Source of the DNA: Mycobacterium parascrofulaceum ATCC BAA-614
GTDB lineage: Bacteria > Actinomycetota > Actinomycetes > Mycobacteriales > Mycobacteriaceae
NCBI RefSeq assembly: GCF_000164135.1
Contig: NZ_GG770553.1
Coordinates: forward strand, 1,312,738-1,360,886
Reading direction: 5' to 3'
Length of the DNA stretch: 48,149 nt
Part shown: piece by piece, positions 20,179 to 30,088 of the stretch
Layout of the letters: each line of letters starts with the position of its first letter
Position numbering within the stretch: position 1 is the stretch's first letter
Program-made: the position numbers and the translations under genes
Notes under the pieces: generated by a model
Told to the model about the DNA's origin: nothing
What the model saw: the letters and a program-made list of their open reading frames with translations, nothing else
Databases searched by the model: none

Positions 20179-20234
20179 CGAACGTGAAGCCATGGCGGAA
20201 AATCCGTCGATTCTCCGCCCACAGTTCACGTTCG
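20179..20234. repeat. Long interrupted hairpin in the icl-fadB2 gap
   Basis: Three nested inverted repeats share one centre: CGAACGTGAA (20179-20188) with TTCACGTTCG (20225-20234), GGCGGA (20194-20199) with TCCGCC (20214-20219), and AATC (20201-20204) with GATT (20209-20212) around CGTC. As RNA this gives a 56-nt arm with two internal loops. It has no open reading frame of its own. It could be a processed 3' RNA structure or a palindromic repeat family. Confidence 0.45.
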
Positions 20235-20249
20235 ACGGGCTGAAGTAGC

Positions 20250-20285
20250 ATTGGCCCCGCCCGGGGCAACCTGGGCGGGGCCAAT
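20250..20285. terminator. Strong stem-loop before fadB2
   Basis: ATTGGCCCCGCCC (20250-20262) and GGGCGGGGCCAAT (20273-20285) form a perfect 13-bp stem with a 10-nt loop. No U-tract follows, in keeping with most mycobacterial intrinsic-like hairpins. It lies 38 bp before the fadB2 start and would separate icl and fadB2 transcripts, so any fadB2 promoter must lie within or after it unless read-through occurs. Confidence 0.65.
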
Positions 20286-20322
20286 TGCGGTGCAACACGA
20301 TACGACACCGAAAGAGATGACA

Positions 20323-22116
<1,794 letters not shown>

Positions 22117-22129
22117 GGCTGCGCCGCGG

Positions 22130-22993
22130 CTACTTCTCCAGGGTGAACTGGTCGACGTCGGTATAGCCCTGCCGGAACAGCTTCGCGCAGCCGGTCAGGT
22201 ACTTCATGTAGCGGTCGTAGACCTCTTGCGACTGGATGGCGATGGCCTCCGCGCGATTGGCCTCGAGCGCGGCCGCCCACGTCTCCAGGGTCCTCGCGTA
22301 GTGCAGCTGCAGGGAATGGACCCGGGTCAGCTCGAAGCCGGCCGTGACCGCGTACTCCCCGACGGTCTGGGGCGTCGGCAGCCAGCCGCCCGGGAAGATC
22401 TCGGTCAAGATGAACTGCGAGAAGTGGACGATCTCGTGGGTCAGCTTCATGCCGCGCGCGCGGGCGTCCTTGAACGAGGGGCGAACGATGGTGTGCAGCA
22501 ACATGACACCGTCGGACGGCAGCGCCTGGTAGGCCATCTTGAAGAACCGGCCGTAGCGCTGGCGGCCGAAGTGCTCGAAGGCGCCGATGGAGACGATGCG
22601 GTCGACCGGCTCGTGGAACTTCTCCCACCCCTCCAGCAGCACGCGCCGGGTGCGGGGGGTGTCCATCTCGTCGAACGTCTTCTGCACGTGCTCGGCCTGG
22701 TTCTCCGACAACGTCAGGCCCACGACGTTGACGTCGTACTTCTCGATGGCCCGCCGCATGGTCGCGCCCCAGCCGCAGCCGATGTCCAGCAGCGTCATCC
22801 CCGGCTCGAGCTTGAGCTTGCCGAGCGCCAGGTCGATCTTGGCGAGTTGAGCCTCCTCCAGCGTCATGTCGTCACGCTCGAAGTAGGCGCACGAGTACGT
22901 CTGGGTGGGATCCAAGAACAGCCGGAAGAAGTCATCGGACAAGTCGTAGTGGGCTTGCACGTTTCCGAAATGCGGCGTGAGCTGCACAGACAT
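22130..22993 (-). CDS. pcaA: Cyclopropane mycolic acid synthase PcaA
   Basis: A 287-residue SAM-dependent cyclopropane synthase, the exact length of M. tuberculosis PcaA, whose N-terminus (MSVQLTPHFGNVQAHYDLSD) and C-terminus (KLFRQGYTDVDQFTLEK) it shares. Motif I is LLDIGCGWG (D70-G76). The bicarbonate/active-site region IGAFEHFG and the substrate-loop EIFPGGWLP are present. PcaA makes the proximal cis-cyclopropane of alpha-mycolates and matters for cording and persistence in M. tuberculosis. It is the only intact mycolate cyclopropane synthase in the window, because the adjacent umaA is broken. Confidence 0.95.
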   Translation of the reverse strand: MSVQLTPHFGNVQAHYDLSDDFFRLFLDPTQTYSCAYFERDDMTLEEAQLAKIDLALGKLKLEPGMTLLDIGCGWGATMRRAIEKYDVNVVGLTLSENQAEHVQKTFDEMDTPRTRRVLLEGWEKFHEPVDRIVSIGAFEHFGRQRYGRFFKMAYQALPSDGVMLLHTIVRPSFKDARARGMKLTHEIVHFSQFILTEIFPGGWLPTPQTVGEYAVTAGFELTRVHSLQLHYARTLETWAAALEANRAEAIAIQSQEVYDRYMKYLTGCAKLFRQGYTDVDQFTLEK

Positions 22994-23183
22994 GTCGAGA
23001 AGAGCCTTTCGTTACGCGGAAGCAGGGATGCCCGGCCAGCACGACGCGCCCTGCGTCACCCCCGATGCACCCCTGCATGTTAGTCGCTGCGGCTATGCGC
23101 GTCGTCCTCCCTAACGGCTCATAGCGTCACACGAGGGGGGCGGAATCGACAAAATAAGGGCAGCTGGGCGACGTCGGGGCCGC

Positions 23184-23924
23184 CTAGGTCGCGGACCGGG
23201 CCCCGTCGCCGCGGGGCGGCACGATCGGGGACGGGTGCGGTTCTTCGCGGAACTTCTCCAGCGACCCGCCGACCTCGACGATGCCCTTGAGCGCGTTCCA
23301 GCTCAGCATCGTCAGGTAGTCGATCAACTCGTCGCGGCTCATGCGCGGGGAGGACATCCACGAGTGTGTGGCCAGCTGGACGCCGCCGACGATCAGGTAG
23401 GCCCACGGCTCCGCGCCGCCGGTGTCCATCCCCGCCTGTTGCATGCGGCGGCGCATCAGCACGGCGAGCATGCGGGCGATGATCCGCTCGGAGTCGGCGA
23501 TCACCTTGCTCTTGCTGGCCGAGCTGTTGGACATCACGAAGCGGTACGGCTCGGGTTCGTTCGCCACGGTTTCGACGTACACCCGGATCACCTCGCGGGT
23601 CAGGTCGAAGCCGTCGAGATTGGACGTCAGCGCCGCGGCCATGTTGGGAATCAGTGTGGTTTGGGTGAACCGCATCATCACGGCGGTCGTCAGGTCGTTC
23701 TTGTCGACGAAATAGCGATACAGCACCGTCTTGGAGACACCGATCTCCGCGGCGATCTCGTCCATGCTCAACGTGCCGCCGTGCCGCCGAATCGCGTCGA
23801 TCGTGCCGTCTACCAACTCGTTGCGGCGCTCCACCTTGTGTTGGTGCCAGCGCCGCTTGCGACCATCCGTCTTGGCCGCCACAGCCAACGTTCGCTCTGC
23901 CACTGTCGCCGATATCCCATTCAC
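23184..23924 (-). CDS. madR: TetR-family regulator, MadR-like (Rv0472c)
   Basis: A 246-residue protein starting GTG 23924. A basic segment (GRKRRWHQHKVERRNELV) leads into a TetR helix-turn-helix (about 53-75: MDEIAAEIGVSKTVLYRYF) and a helical effector domain with a conserved C-terminal stretch (SWMSSPRMSRDELIDYLTML). Position and sequence match Rv0472c, reported as MadR, an acyl-CoA-responsive repressor of the mycolate desaturase genes desA1/desA2. Its place next to pcaA and umaA fits a lipid role. About 190 bp separate it from the pcaA start. It is divergent from the DUF445 gene. Confidence 0.85.
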   Translation of the reverse strand: MNGISATVAERTLAVAAKTDGRKRRWHQHKVERRNELVDGTIDAIRRHGGTLSMDEIAAEIGVSKTVLYRYFVDKNDLTTAVMMRFTQTTLIPNMAAALTSNLDGFDLTREVIRVYVETVANEPEPYRFVMSNSSASKSKVIADSERIIARMLAVLMRRRMQQAGMDTGGAEPWAYLIVGGVQLATHSWMSSPRMSRDELIDYLTMLSWNALKGIVEVGGSLEKFREEPHPSPIVPPRGDGARSAT

Positions 23925-24037
23925 TAGACGCCCTTGATACTACGGCGTGCGGCCCCGTTTCGGGCTGCGGCCGCGCGCCGGCGCCGGCGCCGTGAACAGT
24001 GTCGTCACACCAATCGGCCGGGACGATAGATGATGGT

Positions 24038-25420
24038 GTGGTGGTACACAGAGCCTCGCCCCGGGGCGCGGCGCCGGGCCCGCACGCGGCGGCGTCCGAC
24101 CCGACGGCCCCGCTGACCGGAACGGGGCGACTCCACGCGTCGTTCGCCGAATCCTTCGCCGGCGCCGACCCGCAGGCCGACGCCGAGCGCCGGGTGGCGT
24201 TGCGGCGGATGAAGGCGGTGGCGCTGAGCTTCCTGGTCGGCGCCACCGTGCTGTTCCTCGCGTGCCGGTGGGCGCAGGCGCACGCCAACCTGGGCGTCTG
24301 GGTCGGCTACGTCGGTGCGGCCGCGGAGGCCGGGATGGTCGGCGCGCTGGCCGACTGGTTCGCGGTGACGGCGCTGTTCCGGCATCCGCTGGGCATCCCC
24401 ATCCCGCACACCGCGATCATCAAGCGCAAGAAGGATCAGCTCGGCGAGGGCCTGGGCACCTTCGTGCGGGAGAACTTCCTGTCGCCGCCGGTGGTGGAGA
24501 CCAAGCTGCGGGACGCCCAGGTGCCCGGACGGCTCGGCAAGTGGCTTTCGGAGACCGCGCACGCCGAGCGGGTGGCCGGCGAGACGGCCACGGTGCTGCG
24601 GGTGCTGGTGGAGCTGCTGCGCGACGACGACGTCCAGCAGGTGATCGACCGGATGATCGTGCGCCGCATCGCCGAGCCGCAGTGGGGGCCGCCGGTCGGG
24701 CGGGTGCTGGCGACGCTGCTGGCCGAGAATCGGCAGGAGGCGCTGATCCAGCTGCTGGCCGACCGGGCTTTCGAGTGGTCGCTGAACGCCGGCGAGGTGA
24801 TCCAGCGGGTGGTCGAGCGTGACTCGCCGACGTGGTCGCCCCGCTTCGTCGACCACCTGGTCGGCGACCGCATCCACCGCGAGCTGATGGATTTCACCGA
24901 CAAGGTGCGCCGCAATCCCGATCACGAGCTGCGCCGGTCGGCGACCCGGTTCCTGTTCGAATTCGCCGACGACCTGCAGAACGACGCGGACACCATCGCG
25001 CGCGCCGACGCGATCAAGGAGCAGCTGATGGCGCGCGACGAGATCGCCAACGCCGCGGCAACGGCCTGGAAGACGCTGAAACGGCTGGTGCTCGAGGGCG
25101 TGGACGACCCGTCCAGCACGCTGCGCACCCGCATCACCGACACCGTGATCCGGATCGGGGAGTCGCTGCGCGACGACGCCGACCTGCGCGACAAGGTCGA
25201 CAACTGGATCGTGCGCGCCGCCCAGCACCTGGTTTCGCAGTATGGGGTGGAGATCACCGCGATCATCACCGACACCATCGAACGCTGGGACGCCGAGGAG
25301 GCCAGCCGGCGCATCGAGCTGCACGTCGGTCGTGACCTGCAATTCATCCGGATCAACGGAACCGTGGTCGGCTCCCTGGCGGGCCTGGTGATCTACGCCG
25401 TCGCGCAGCTGCTTTTCTAG
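24038..25420 (+). CDS. DUF445 family membrane protein, Rv0473-like
   Basis: About 460 residues from GTG 24038; GTG 24041 and GTG 23999 are alternatives, and the start is uncertain. A polar N-terminus of ~55 residues leads to two hydrophobic segments (AVALSFLVGATVLFLACRW and VGYVGAAAEAGMVGALADWF). The DUF445 signature follows (ADWFAVTALFRHPLGIPIPH). A long charged helical region then runs to a single C-terminal membrane helix (VVGSLAGLVIYAVAQLLF). The layout suggests a membrane-anchored helical stalk. The biochemical role of the family is not settled. The next gene's operator palindrome begins 8 bp after its stop. Confidence 0.87.
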   Translation: MVVHRASPRGAAPGPHAAASDPTAPLTGTGRLHASFAESFAGADPQADAERRVALRRMKAVALSFLVGATVLFLACRWAQAHANLGVWVGYVGAAAEAGMVGALADWFAVTALFRHPLGIPIPHTAIIKRKKDQLGEGLGTFVRENFLSPPVVETKLRDAQVPGRLGKWLSETAHAERVAGETATVLRVLVELLRDDDVQQVIDRMIVRRIAEPQWGPPVGRVLATLLAENRQEALIQLLADRAFEWSLNAGEVIQRVVERDSPTWSPRFVDHLVGDRIHRELMDFTDKVRRNPDHELRRSATRFLFEFADDLQNDADTIARADAIKEQLMARDEIANAAATAWKTLKRLVLEGVDDPSSTLRTRITDTVIRIGESLRDDADLRDKVDNWIVRAAQHLVSQYGVEITAIITDTIERWDAEEASRRIELHVGRDLQFIRINGTVVGSLAGLVIYAVAQLLF

Positions 25421-25428
25421 TAGTGCTA

Positions 25429-25464
25429 ACAAGTGCTTGCAATAGCAAGCACTTGTAGTAGTCT
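25429..25464 (+). promoter_or_regulatory. Palindromic operator and core promoter of the XRE regulator
   Basis: ACAAGTGCTTGC (25429-25440) and GCAAGCACTTGT (25445-25456) form a perfect 12-bp inverted repeat with an AATA centre. A TTGCAA at 25437-25442 and a TAGTCT at 25459-25464 are spaced 16 bp, fitting -35 and -10 elements. The palindrome therefore covers the -35 and the spacer. Autorepression by the XRE protein encoded 40 bp downstream is the simplest reading. Confidence 0.65.
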
Positions 25465-25503
25465 GGGGCCGTCACCATCGACGATCCAACCCAGGAGCAC
25501 ACC

Positions 25504-25932
25504 ATGGCACCCGAGGAGAAGCTCTCCGCCAAGGTGTCCAACGCCGCCTCAGACATGGCCTCGGACATCGGCGGCTTCATCCGGAGCCAGCGCGAGCTGG
25601 CGCAGGTCTCGGTGCGTCAACTCGCCGAAAAGTCCGGCGTGAGCAACCCCTACCTGAGCCAGGTGGAGCGCGGATTGCGGAAGCCGTCCGCCGAAGTGCT
25701 CAATCAGATCGCGAAGGCGTTGCGGGTTTCCGCTGAGGTTCTCTATGTGCGGGCCGGGATCCTCGAGCCCAGCGACAAGAGCCAGGTGCGCGACGCCATC
25801 ATCACCGACACCGCGATCACCGAGCGTCAAAAGCAGGTTCTGCTCGACGTCTACACGTCGTTCACCCAACAAAACGAGGCCGCCGAATCAAGCAAAGAGG
25901 AGTGTTCGACCGAATCCAGCGGCGACGAGTGA
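25504..25932 (+). CDS. XRE-family transcriptional regulator, Rv0474-like
   Basis: A 142-residue protein with a helix-turn-helix domain at about 20-77 (LAQVSVRQLAEKSGVSNPYL; SQVERGLRKPSAEVLNQIA), then a short helical C-terminal part and a polar tail with one cysteine (KEECSTESS). Rv0474 has been described as a copper-responsive repressor acting on rpoB; that link is from literature memory, and a copper site is not obvious here beyond the single Cys. AGGAG at 25493-25497 precedes the ATG. A strong palindrome overlies its promoter. It lies immediately upstream of hbhA. Confidence 0.9.
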   Translation: MAPEEKLSAKVSNAASDMASDIGGFIRSQRELAQVSVRQLAEKSGVSNPYLSQVERGLRKPSAEVLNQIAKALRVSAEVLYVRAGILEPSDKSQVRDAIITDTAITERQKQVLLDVYTSFTQQNEAAESSKEECSTESSGDE

Positions 25933-25978
25933 TCAATGGCCCTTCCGGCCGTCGGGACTCCCACGTCACGCTAGGGGA

Positions 25979-25998
25979 CGGTGATGCATAAATCACCG
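25979..25998. promoter_or_regulatory. Inverted repeat between the XRE gene and hbhA
   Basis: CGGTGAT (25979-25985) and ATCACCG (25992-25998) flank GCATAA in the 188-bp gap. It lies 46 bp after the XRE stop and 122 bp before the hbhA start, so it may be a weak terminator or an operator in the hbhA promoter region. No further gene is visible in this gap. Confidence 0.3.
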
Positions 25999-26120
25999 GC
26001 CGCGCGGGTTACCCAGGAGCGAGGATCCGGCGGCCGCCAGCGCAGAAGGAGACGCACCCTTCAGTTTCCACAACACACCTTCAACAACGCCAAAAACCGA
26101 AAACCATGAAAGGAATAACC

Positions 26121-26726
26121 ATGGCGGACAACACCAACATCGAAGACTTGCGGGCGCCCCTGCTCGCGGCGCTGGGCGCCGCTGACCTGGCGCTGGCCAC
26201 GGTCAACGACCTGATCGCCGGCCTGCGCGAGCGCGCCGAAGAGACCCGCGCCGACACCCGCACCCGGGTGGAGGAGAGCCGTGCCCGGCTGACCCGGCTG
26301 CAGGAGGACCTGCCCGAGCAGTTCGACGAGCTGCGCGAGCGGTTCACCTCCGAGGAGCTCCGCAAGGCCGCCGAGGGCTACCTGGACGCGGCGACCAACC
26401 GCTACAACGAGCTGGTCGAGCGCGGCGAGGCCGCGCTGCAGCGGCTGCGCAGCCAGACCGGCCTGGACGACGCCTCGGCCCGCGCCGAGGGCTACGTGGA
26501 CCAGGCCGTCGAGCTGACGCAGGAGGCGCTGGGCACCGTGGCGTCGCAGACCCGCGCCGTCGGTGAGCGCGCGGCGAAGCTGGTCGGCATCGAGCTGCCC
26601 AAGAAGTCCGACGAGACGGCCAAGAAGGCGCAGAAGGCTGTCGCCAAGAAGGCGCCCGCCAAGAAGGCTCCGGCCAAGAAGGCTCCGGCCAAGAAGGCCG
26701 CCGCCAAGAAGGTCACCCAGAAGTAA
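26121..26726 (+). CDS. hbhA: Heparin-binding hemagglutinin HbhA
   Basis: A 201-residue surface adhesin. The start is ATG 26121 ([10 protein letters not shown]), preceded by AAAGGA; an ATG 15 nt upstream overlaps that ribosome-binding site. Residues ~10-155 are helical and highly charged (coiled-coil), and the C-terminal ~45 residues are a Lys/Ala/Pro tail with repeated KKAPA units ending AAKKVTQK. In M. tuberculosis this tail binds heparan sulfate on epithelial cells and its lysines are methylated. The tail here has a non-repetitive start ([17 protein letters not shown]) and fewer repeats than some strains. A perfect 15-bp hairpin follows. Confidence 0.95.
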   Translation: MADNTNIEDLRAPLLAALGAADLALATVNDLIAGLRERAEETRADTRTRVEESRARLTRLQEDLPEQFDELRERFTSEELRKAAEGYLDAATNRYNELVERGEAALQRLRSQTGLDDASARAEGYVDQAVELTQEALGTVASQTRAVGERAAKLVGIELPKKSDETAKKAQKAVAKKAPAKKAPAKKAPAKKAAAKKVTQK

Positions 26727-26734
26727 GTCGGACG

Positions 26735-26773
26735 GTCGACTCGGAGTTGTCCGCCGGGCAACTCCGAGTCGAC
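26735..26773 (+). terminator. Strong hairpin after hbhA
   Basis: GTCGACTCGGAGTTG (26735-26749) and CAACTCCGAGTCGAC (26759-26773) form a perfect 15-bp stem with a 9-nt loop, starting 8 bp after the hbhA stop and ending 31 bp before the next gene, which has its own -10 element. No U-tract follows. It very likely ends the hbhA transcript. Confidence 0.75.
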
Positions 26774-26804
26774 GTTGGGGACGGCGCCCGCATACGCTTA
26801 AGGC

Positions 26805-27092
26805 GTGAGCCACCTCGTGGGTACCGTCATGTTGGTCTTGCAGATCGCCGTCTTGGTGACGGCGGTGTACGCGTTCGTGCACGCCGCGCTGCAGCGGCCG
26901 GATGCCTACACCGCCGCCGACAAGCTGACGAAGCCCGTGTGGTTGGTGATCCTCGGCCTGGCTGTCGCCCTGACATCCATCCTGAGTTTTGTTTTCGGGG
27001 TACTCGGGATGGCGATCGCCGCGTGCGCGGCGGGCGTGTATTTGGTCGACGTGCGGCCGAAACTTCTGGAAATTCAGGGCAAGTCGCGCTAG
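26805..27092 (+). CDS. DUF2516 family small membrane protein, Rv0476-like
   Basis: A 95-residue protein with an N-terminal hydrophobic helix (about 4-29: [20 protein letters not shown]) and a longer hydrophobic region of one or two helices (45-80). The C-terminus [14 protein letters not shown] is basic. This matches the DUF2516 family found in actinobacteria. A TACGCT hexamer at 26793-26798 lies 6 nt before the GTG start, so the transcript is probably leaderless. The next gene starts 4 bp after its stop. Function unknown. Confidence 0.82.
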   Translation: MSHLVGTVMLVLQIAVLVTAVYAFVHAALQRPDAYTAADKLTKPVWLVILGLAVALTSILSFVFGVLGMAIAACAAGVYLVDVRPKLLEIQGKSR

Positions 27093-27096
27093 CGGG

Positions 27097-27510
27097 ATGA
27101 AGGCCCTGCTGACGGCGCCGACGGTGGTGCTCGTCGCGCTCTGGGGACCGCCCGGCGTCGCGCCGGCGGAGCCGGCCGGCACGTCCCCGCCGTTCGTCGA
27201 CCACACCGAATGGGCGCAGTGGCACGGCCGCAGCAGCCTGCGGGTCTTCCCGACACCGTCGGGGCGGCTGGCCGCCGGGCGGTCTTCGGACCCGGCGCTG
27301 GCCGACGAGGCGTGGGCCGAGGTGCTGGCGCTGTCGCCGGACGCCGACACCGCGGGCATGCGCGCCCAGTTCGTCTGTCACTGGCAGTTCGCCGAGGTGG
27401 CGGAGCCCGGCAAGGCCAGCTGGAATCTGGAGCCGTGGCGCCCGGTCGTCGACGACGCCGAAATGGCCGCGTCCGGATGCAATCCGGGCGGACCCGAGGA
27501 AAGGTTCTAG
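27097..27510 (+). CDS. Secreted DUF2599-type protein, Rv0477-like
   Basis: A 137-residue protein with an N-terminal signal peptide (hydrophobic to about residue 25, ending near PAEPAG). The mature part has conserved aromatic residues ([39 protein letters not shown]) and two cysteines (FVCHWQ, ASGCNPG) likely to form a disulfide. It matches the DUF2599 family of actinobacterial exported proteins. It is 4 bp downstream of the DUF2516 gene, and its stop overlaps the deoC start by one base (TAGTG), giving a three-gene operon. Role unknown. Confidence 0.82.
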   Translation: MKALLTAPTVVLVALWGPPGVAPAEPAGTSPPFVDHTEWAQWHGRSSLRVFPTPSGRLAAGRSSDPALADEAWAEVLALSPDADTAGMRAQFVCHWQFAEVAEPGKASWNLEPWRPVVDDAEMAASGCNPGGPEERF

Positions 27511-28184
27511 TGGCGAGCAAACCGACCCGGTCGCAGCTCGCGGCGATGGTCGACCACACCCTGCTCAAGCCCGAGGCCACCGAGGCGGACGTGGCGGCCC
27601 TGGTCGCCGAGGCGGCCGAGTTGGGCGTCTACGCCGTGTGCGTCTCGCCGTCGATGGTTCCGGTCGCGGTGCGAGCCGGCGGCCCGCCGGTGGCCAGCGT
27701 CGCGGGTTTCCCCTCGGGCAAGCACCTTTCGGCGGTCAAGGCGCACGAGGCCGGACAGGCCGTGGCCGCCGGGGCCGCCGAGGTCGACATGGTGATCGAC
27801 ATCGGCGCCGCGCTGGCCGGCGACCTCGAAGCGGTGCGGGCCGACATCGCGGCCGTGCGCGCCGCCGCCCCCGACGCCGTGCTCAAGGTGATCGTGGAGT
27901 CGGCGGTGCTGCTGTCCGGGACGGACGAGAGCACGCTGGTGCAGGTGTGCCGCGCGGCCGAGGACGCCGGCGCCGACTTCGTCAAGACCTCGACCGGCTT
28001 CCACCCCGCGGGCGGCGCGTCGGTGCGCGCGGTCGCCGTGATGAGCCAGACCGTCGGCGGCCGGCTGGGCGTCAAGGCCAGCGGCGGCATCCGCACCGCC
28101 GCGGCCGCCGTCGCGATGCTGGACGCGGGGGCCACCCGGCTCGGCCTGTCGGGCACCCGGGCGGTGCTCGACGAGCTCGGCTGA
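27510..28184 (+). CDS. deoC: Deoxyribose-phosphate aldolase
   Basis: A 224-residue TIM-barrel class I aldolase, the same length as in M. tuberculosis. Start GTG 27510 overlaps the previous stop by one base. Catalytic parts are visible: D93 in [10 protein letters not shown], the Schiff-base lysine K159 in DFVKTSTGF and the second lysine K189 in [10 protein letters not shown]. It splits 2-deoxyribose-5-phosphate into glyceraldehyde-3-phosphate and acetaldehyde in deoxynucleoside salvage. The acetaldehyde could feed an aldehyde dehydrogenase such as the one at 11043. It is convergent with the next gene, with a 20-bp gap. Confidence 0.96.
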   Translation: MASKPTRSQLAAMVDHTLLKPEATEADVAALVAEAAELGVYAVCVSPSMVPVAVRAGGPPVASVAGFPSGKHLSAVKAHEAGQAVAAGAAEVDMVIDIGAALAGDLEAVRADIAAVRAAAPDAVLKVIVESAVLLSGTDESTLVQVCRAAEDAGADFVKTSTGFHPAGGASVRAVAVMSQTVGGRLGVKASGGIRTAAAAVAMLDAGATRLGLSGTRAVLDELG

Positions 28185-28204
28185 ATTGTCCGGCGCCTAG
28201 ACCG

Positions 28205-29236
28205 TCACAGGTTGGCGAAGCAGGGGTCGTTGTTCTTGCCGGTGGGGATGCTCGCGTTCCGCGTGGAGAAGTGGCTGGTCACACCGCTGTCGGTGACCTG
28301 CACGCTGTCCGCGTGGATGCCCAGCGGGTAGTTCTTGGTGAACTGCGAGGTGAAGTCGTCCAACGTCGACTGCACGGATTCCTTCGGCATCGTGAAGCCG
28401 AGCGCGTTGAAGCTGACGATCTGCAACTGCAGGCCGGTCCCCGACACCACCGGCTTGGTCGTCAGGGCGTCCAGCATGCCCTTCAGCTCGATGGTTCCGT
28501 CGGCGGGGTGGGTGGTCACCGTGTTGGTGACGAAGGGGCCCAGCACCGGAATCGCGTTCTGCACCGACTCCTTGATCCCGTCCGACGTCCAGGTGATGGT
28601 CGCGTCCAGCGAACCGATGGTGCCCTTGGAGTTGGCGGTCGACTTCAGCTGGACATCCCTGATGTTGAGGTTGAGCTTCATGCCCTTGGCGTCACGGATC
28701 TGGTTGCCGGCGGTCTGCACCGAGATGTTGGTGTAGTGCTTGGTGAGCTGCTGCCACAGCATCAACGGCGCCACCCCGAACGACGCGGTGGCCTTGTCCT
28801 TGACCTCACACGCCACCGCCTCGGCGACCTTGCTGTTGGCGACGTGCCGGACATACAGCTCGGCCCCGACCAGCCCGGCGATCACGAGGCACACCACGAT
28901 GATGCAGACCAGGAGTATGGACAGCGGGTCACGCAGGAAGCGCCGCTTCTTCTTCTCCGGCGCCGGCTCCTCGCCGGGGCCGGGGAACTGCTCCGTCGGG
29001 CCCGCGGGCGGGGTGGGGGGAGGCGGCGGCGGGTAGTCGGGCCGTTGCATGTTCGGCGGCGGCGTGCCGATCCGTTCCGTCGGACCGGGAGCCGGCGGCG
29101 GCGAGGCGGGCGCCGGACCGCCGGTGCTGATCCGTTCGGTCGGCCGCTCGGTGGGGGGCTGGCCGAACGGGCCTTGGTTGCCGGGACGGCCCCACGTCGA
29201 CGGATCTTGGTTCGGCGGTCCTTGTGGGTTCGTCAC
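28205..29236 (-). CDS. DUF2993 (LmeA-like) membrane protein with proline-rich cytoplasmic tail, Rv0479c-like
   Basis: A 343-residue protein. The first ~100 residues are Pro/Gly-rich and carry four PTER/PTEQ motifs, followed by a basic patch (EKKKRRFLRD), one membrane helix (SILLVCIIVVCLVIAGLVGA) and an extracytoplasmic domain of ~210 residues matching DUF2993. LmeA, of the same family, acts in lipomannan maturation. The two extracytoplasmic cysteines (AVACEVKD and NDPCFANL) may pair. The Thr residues in PTER repeats could be kinase targets (inference). The GTG start overlaps the upstream amidohydrolase stop (GTGA, 29236-29233). Confidence 0.85.
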   Translation of the reverse strand: MTNPQGPPNQDPSTWGRPGNQGPFGQPPTERPTERISTGGPAPASPPPAPGPTERIGTPPPNMQRPDYPPPPPPTPPAGPTEQFPGPGEEPAPEKKKRRFLRDPLSILLVCIIVVCLVIAGLVGAELYVRHVANSKVAEAVACEVKDKATASFGVAPLMLWQQLTKHYTNISVQTAGNQIRDAKGMKLNLNIRDVQLKSTANSKGTIGSLDATITWTSDGIKESVQNAIPVLGPFVTNTVTTHPADGTIELKGMLDALTTKPVVSGTGLQLQIVSFNALGFTMPKESVQSTLDDFTSQFTKNYPLGIHADSVQVTDSGVTSHFSTRNASIPTGKNNDPCFANL

Positions 29237-30063
29237 CCGACCGATTCTGCCCTATCCAGCTGAGCGAAATCTGAGTGGTTGCGCAGCACCGCGATGCTCT
29301 CGCGGGCCTTGGCCACCCGGTCGGGGTCGATGTCGGCCACCACCAACTGCGGACCCGGGCCGCCCGACGCGACGACTTCGCCGAGCGGGGAGGCCACCAG
29401 GCTGCCGCCCACCCCGGTGGGGGCGCCGGACGCCGTCAGCGATTCGCCCGGATCGGCCTGGCCGGCCGCGGCGACGTAGCTCATCGAGTCGAGCGCGCGG
29501 GCCCGCGCCAGCAGCGTCCACTGGTCGAGCTTGCCGGGACCCGCTCCCCAGGACGCGCAGACGGCGATCAGCTGCGCGCCGCGGCGGGCCAGCTCGGTAT
29601 ACAGCGCGGGGAAGCGGATGTCGTAGCAGACGGTCAACCCCACGCCGACGCCGGCGACCGTGATCACCACCGGCTCGTGGCCGGGCGCGACGGTGCGCGA
29701 CTCGGTGAAGCCGAACGCGTCGTAAAGGTGGATCTTGTCGTAGTGGGTGTCCGGATCGTTGGGGCTGCCCGGGCCGGCCGCGATCAGCGTGTTCTTCACC
29801 CGGCCATCGCCCGACGGGGTGAACATGCCGGCGATCACCGTGATCCCGCAGTCGGTCGCGATGCGGCGCACGCCGGTCGCCCACGGCCCGTCGACCGGCT
29901 CCGCGATCGGAGCCAGCGGAACCCCGAACCGGCACATGGTCGCCTCCGGGAAGACCACCAGCTGCGCGCCCGCGCCTGCGGCCCGCTCGGCGTACTCGCG
30001 CACCAACTCCAGGTTCGCGGCCGGATCGGTGCCGCTGAGGATCTGCGCCAACGCGATTCGCAT
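29233..30063 (-). CDS. Carbon-nitrogen hydrolase (nitrilase superfamily amidohydrolase), Rv0480c-like
   Basis: A 276-residue enzyme with the Glu-Lys-Cys triad of the nitrilase superfamily: E40 in VVFPEATMC, K110 in HYDKIHLYDAFG and C146 in LTVCYDIRFP. These motifs place it with Nit1/Nit2-type omega-amidases or N-carbamoyl hydrolases, probably clearing damaged or side-product amides. It is cytosolic with no signal peptide. It is second in a minus-strand operon (DUF2505 - amidohydrolase - DUF2993), 25 bp after the first gene and overlapping the third. Substrate not assignable from sequence. Confidence 0.92.
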   Translation of the reverse strand: MRIALAQILSGTDPAANLELVREYAERAAGAGAQLVVFPEATMCRFGVPLAPIAEPVDGPWATGVRRIATDCGITVIAGMFTPSGDGRVKNTLIAAGPGSPNDPDTHYDKIHLYDAFGFTESRTVAPGHEPVVITVAGVGVGLTVCYDIRFPALYTELARRGAQLIAVCASWGAGPGKLDQWTLLARARALDSMSYVAAAGQADPGESLTASGAPTGVGGSLVASPLGEVVASGGPGPQLVVADIDPDRVAKARESIAVLRNHSDFAQLDRAESVG

Positions 30064-30088
30064 GGGCGCCAGCTTAGGCCCGGCGTCC

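Noticed and set aside
24005..25432. 475-codon minus-strand frame opposite the DUF445 gene
   Set aside because: Antisense shadow with His/Arg/Gln-rich sequence; the plus-strand product has the family signature.
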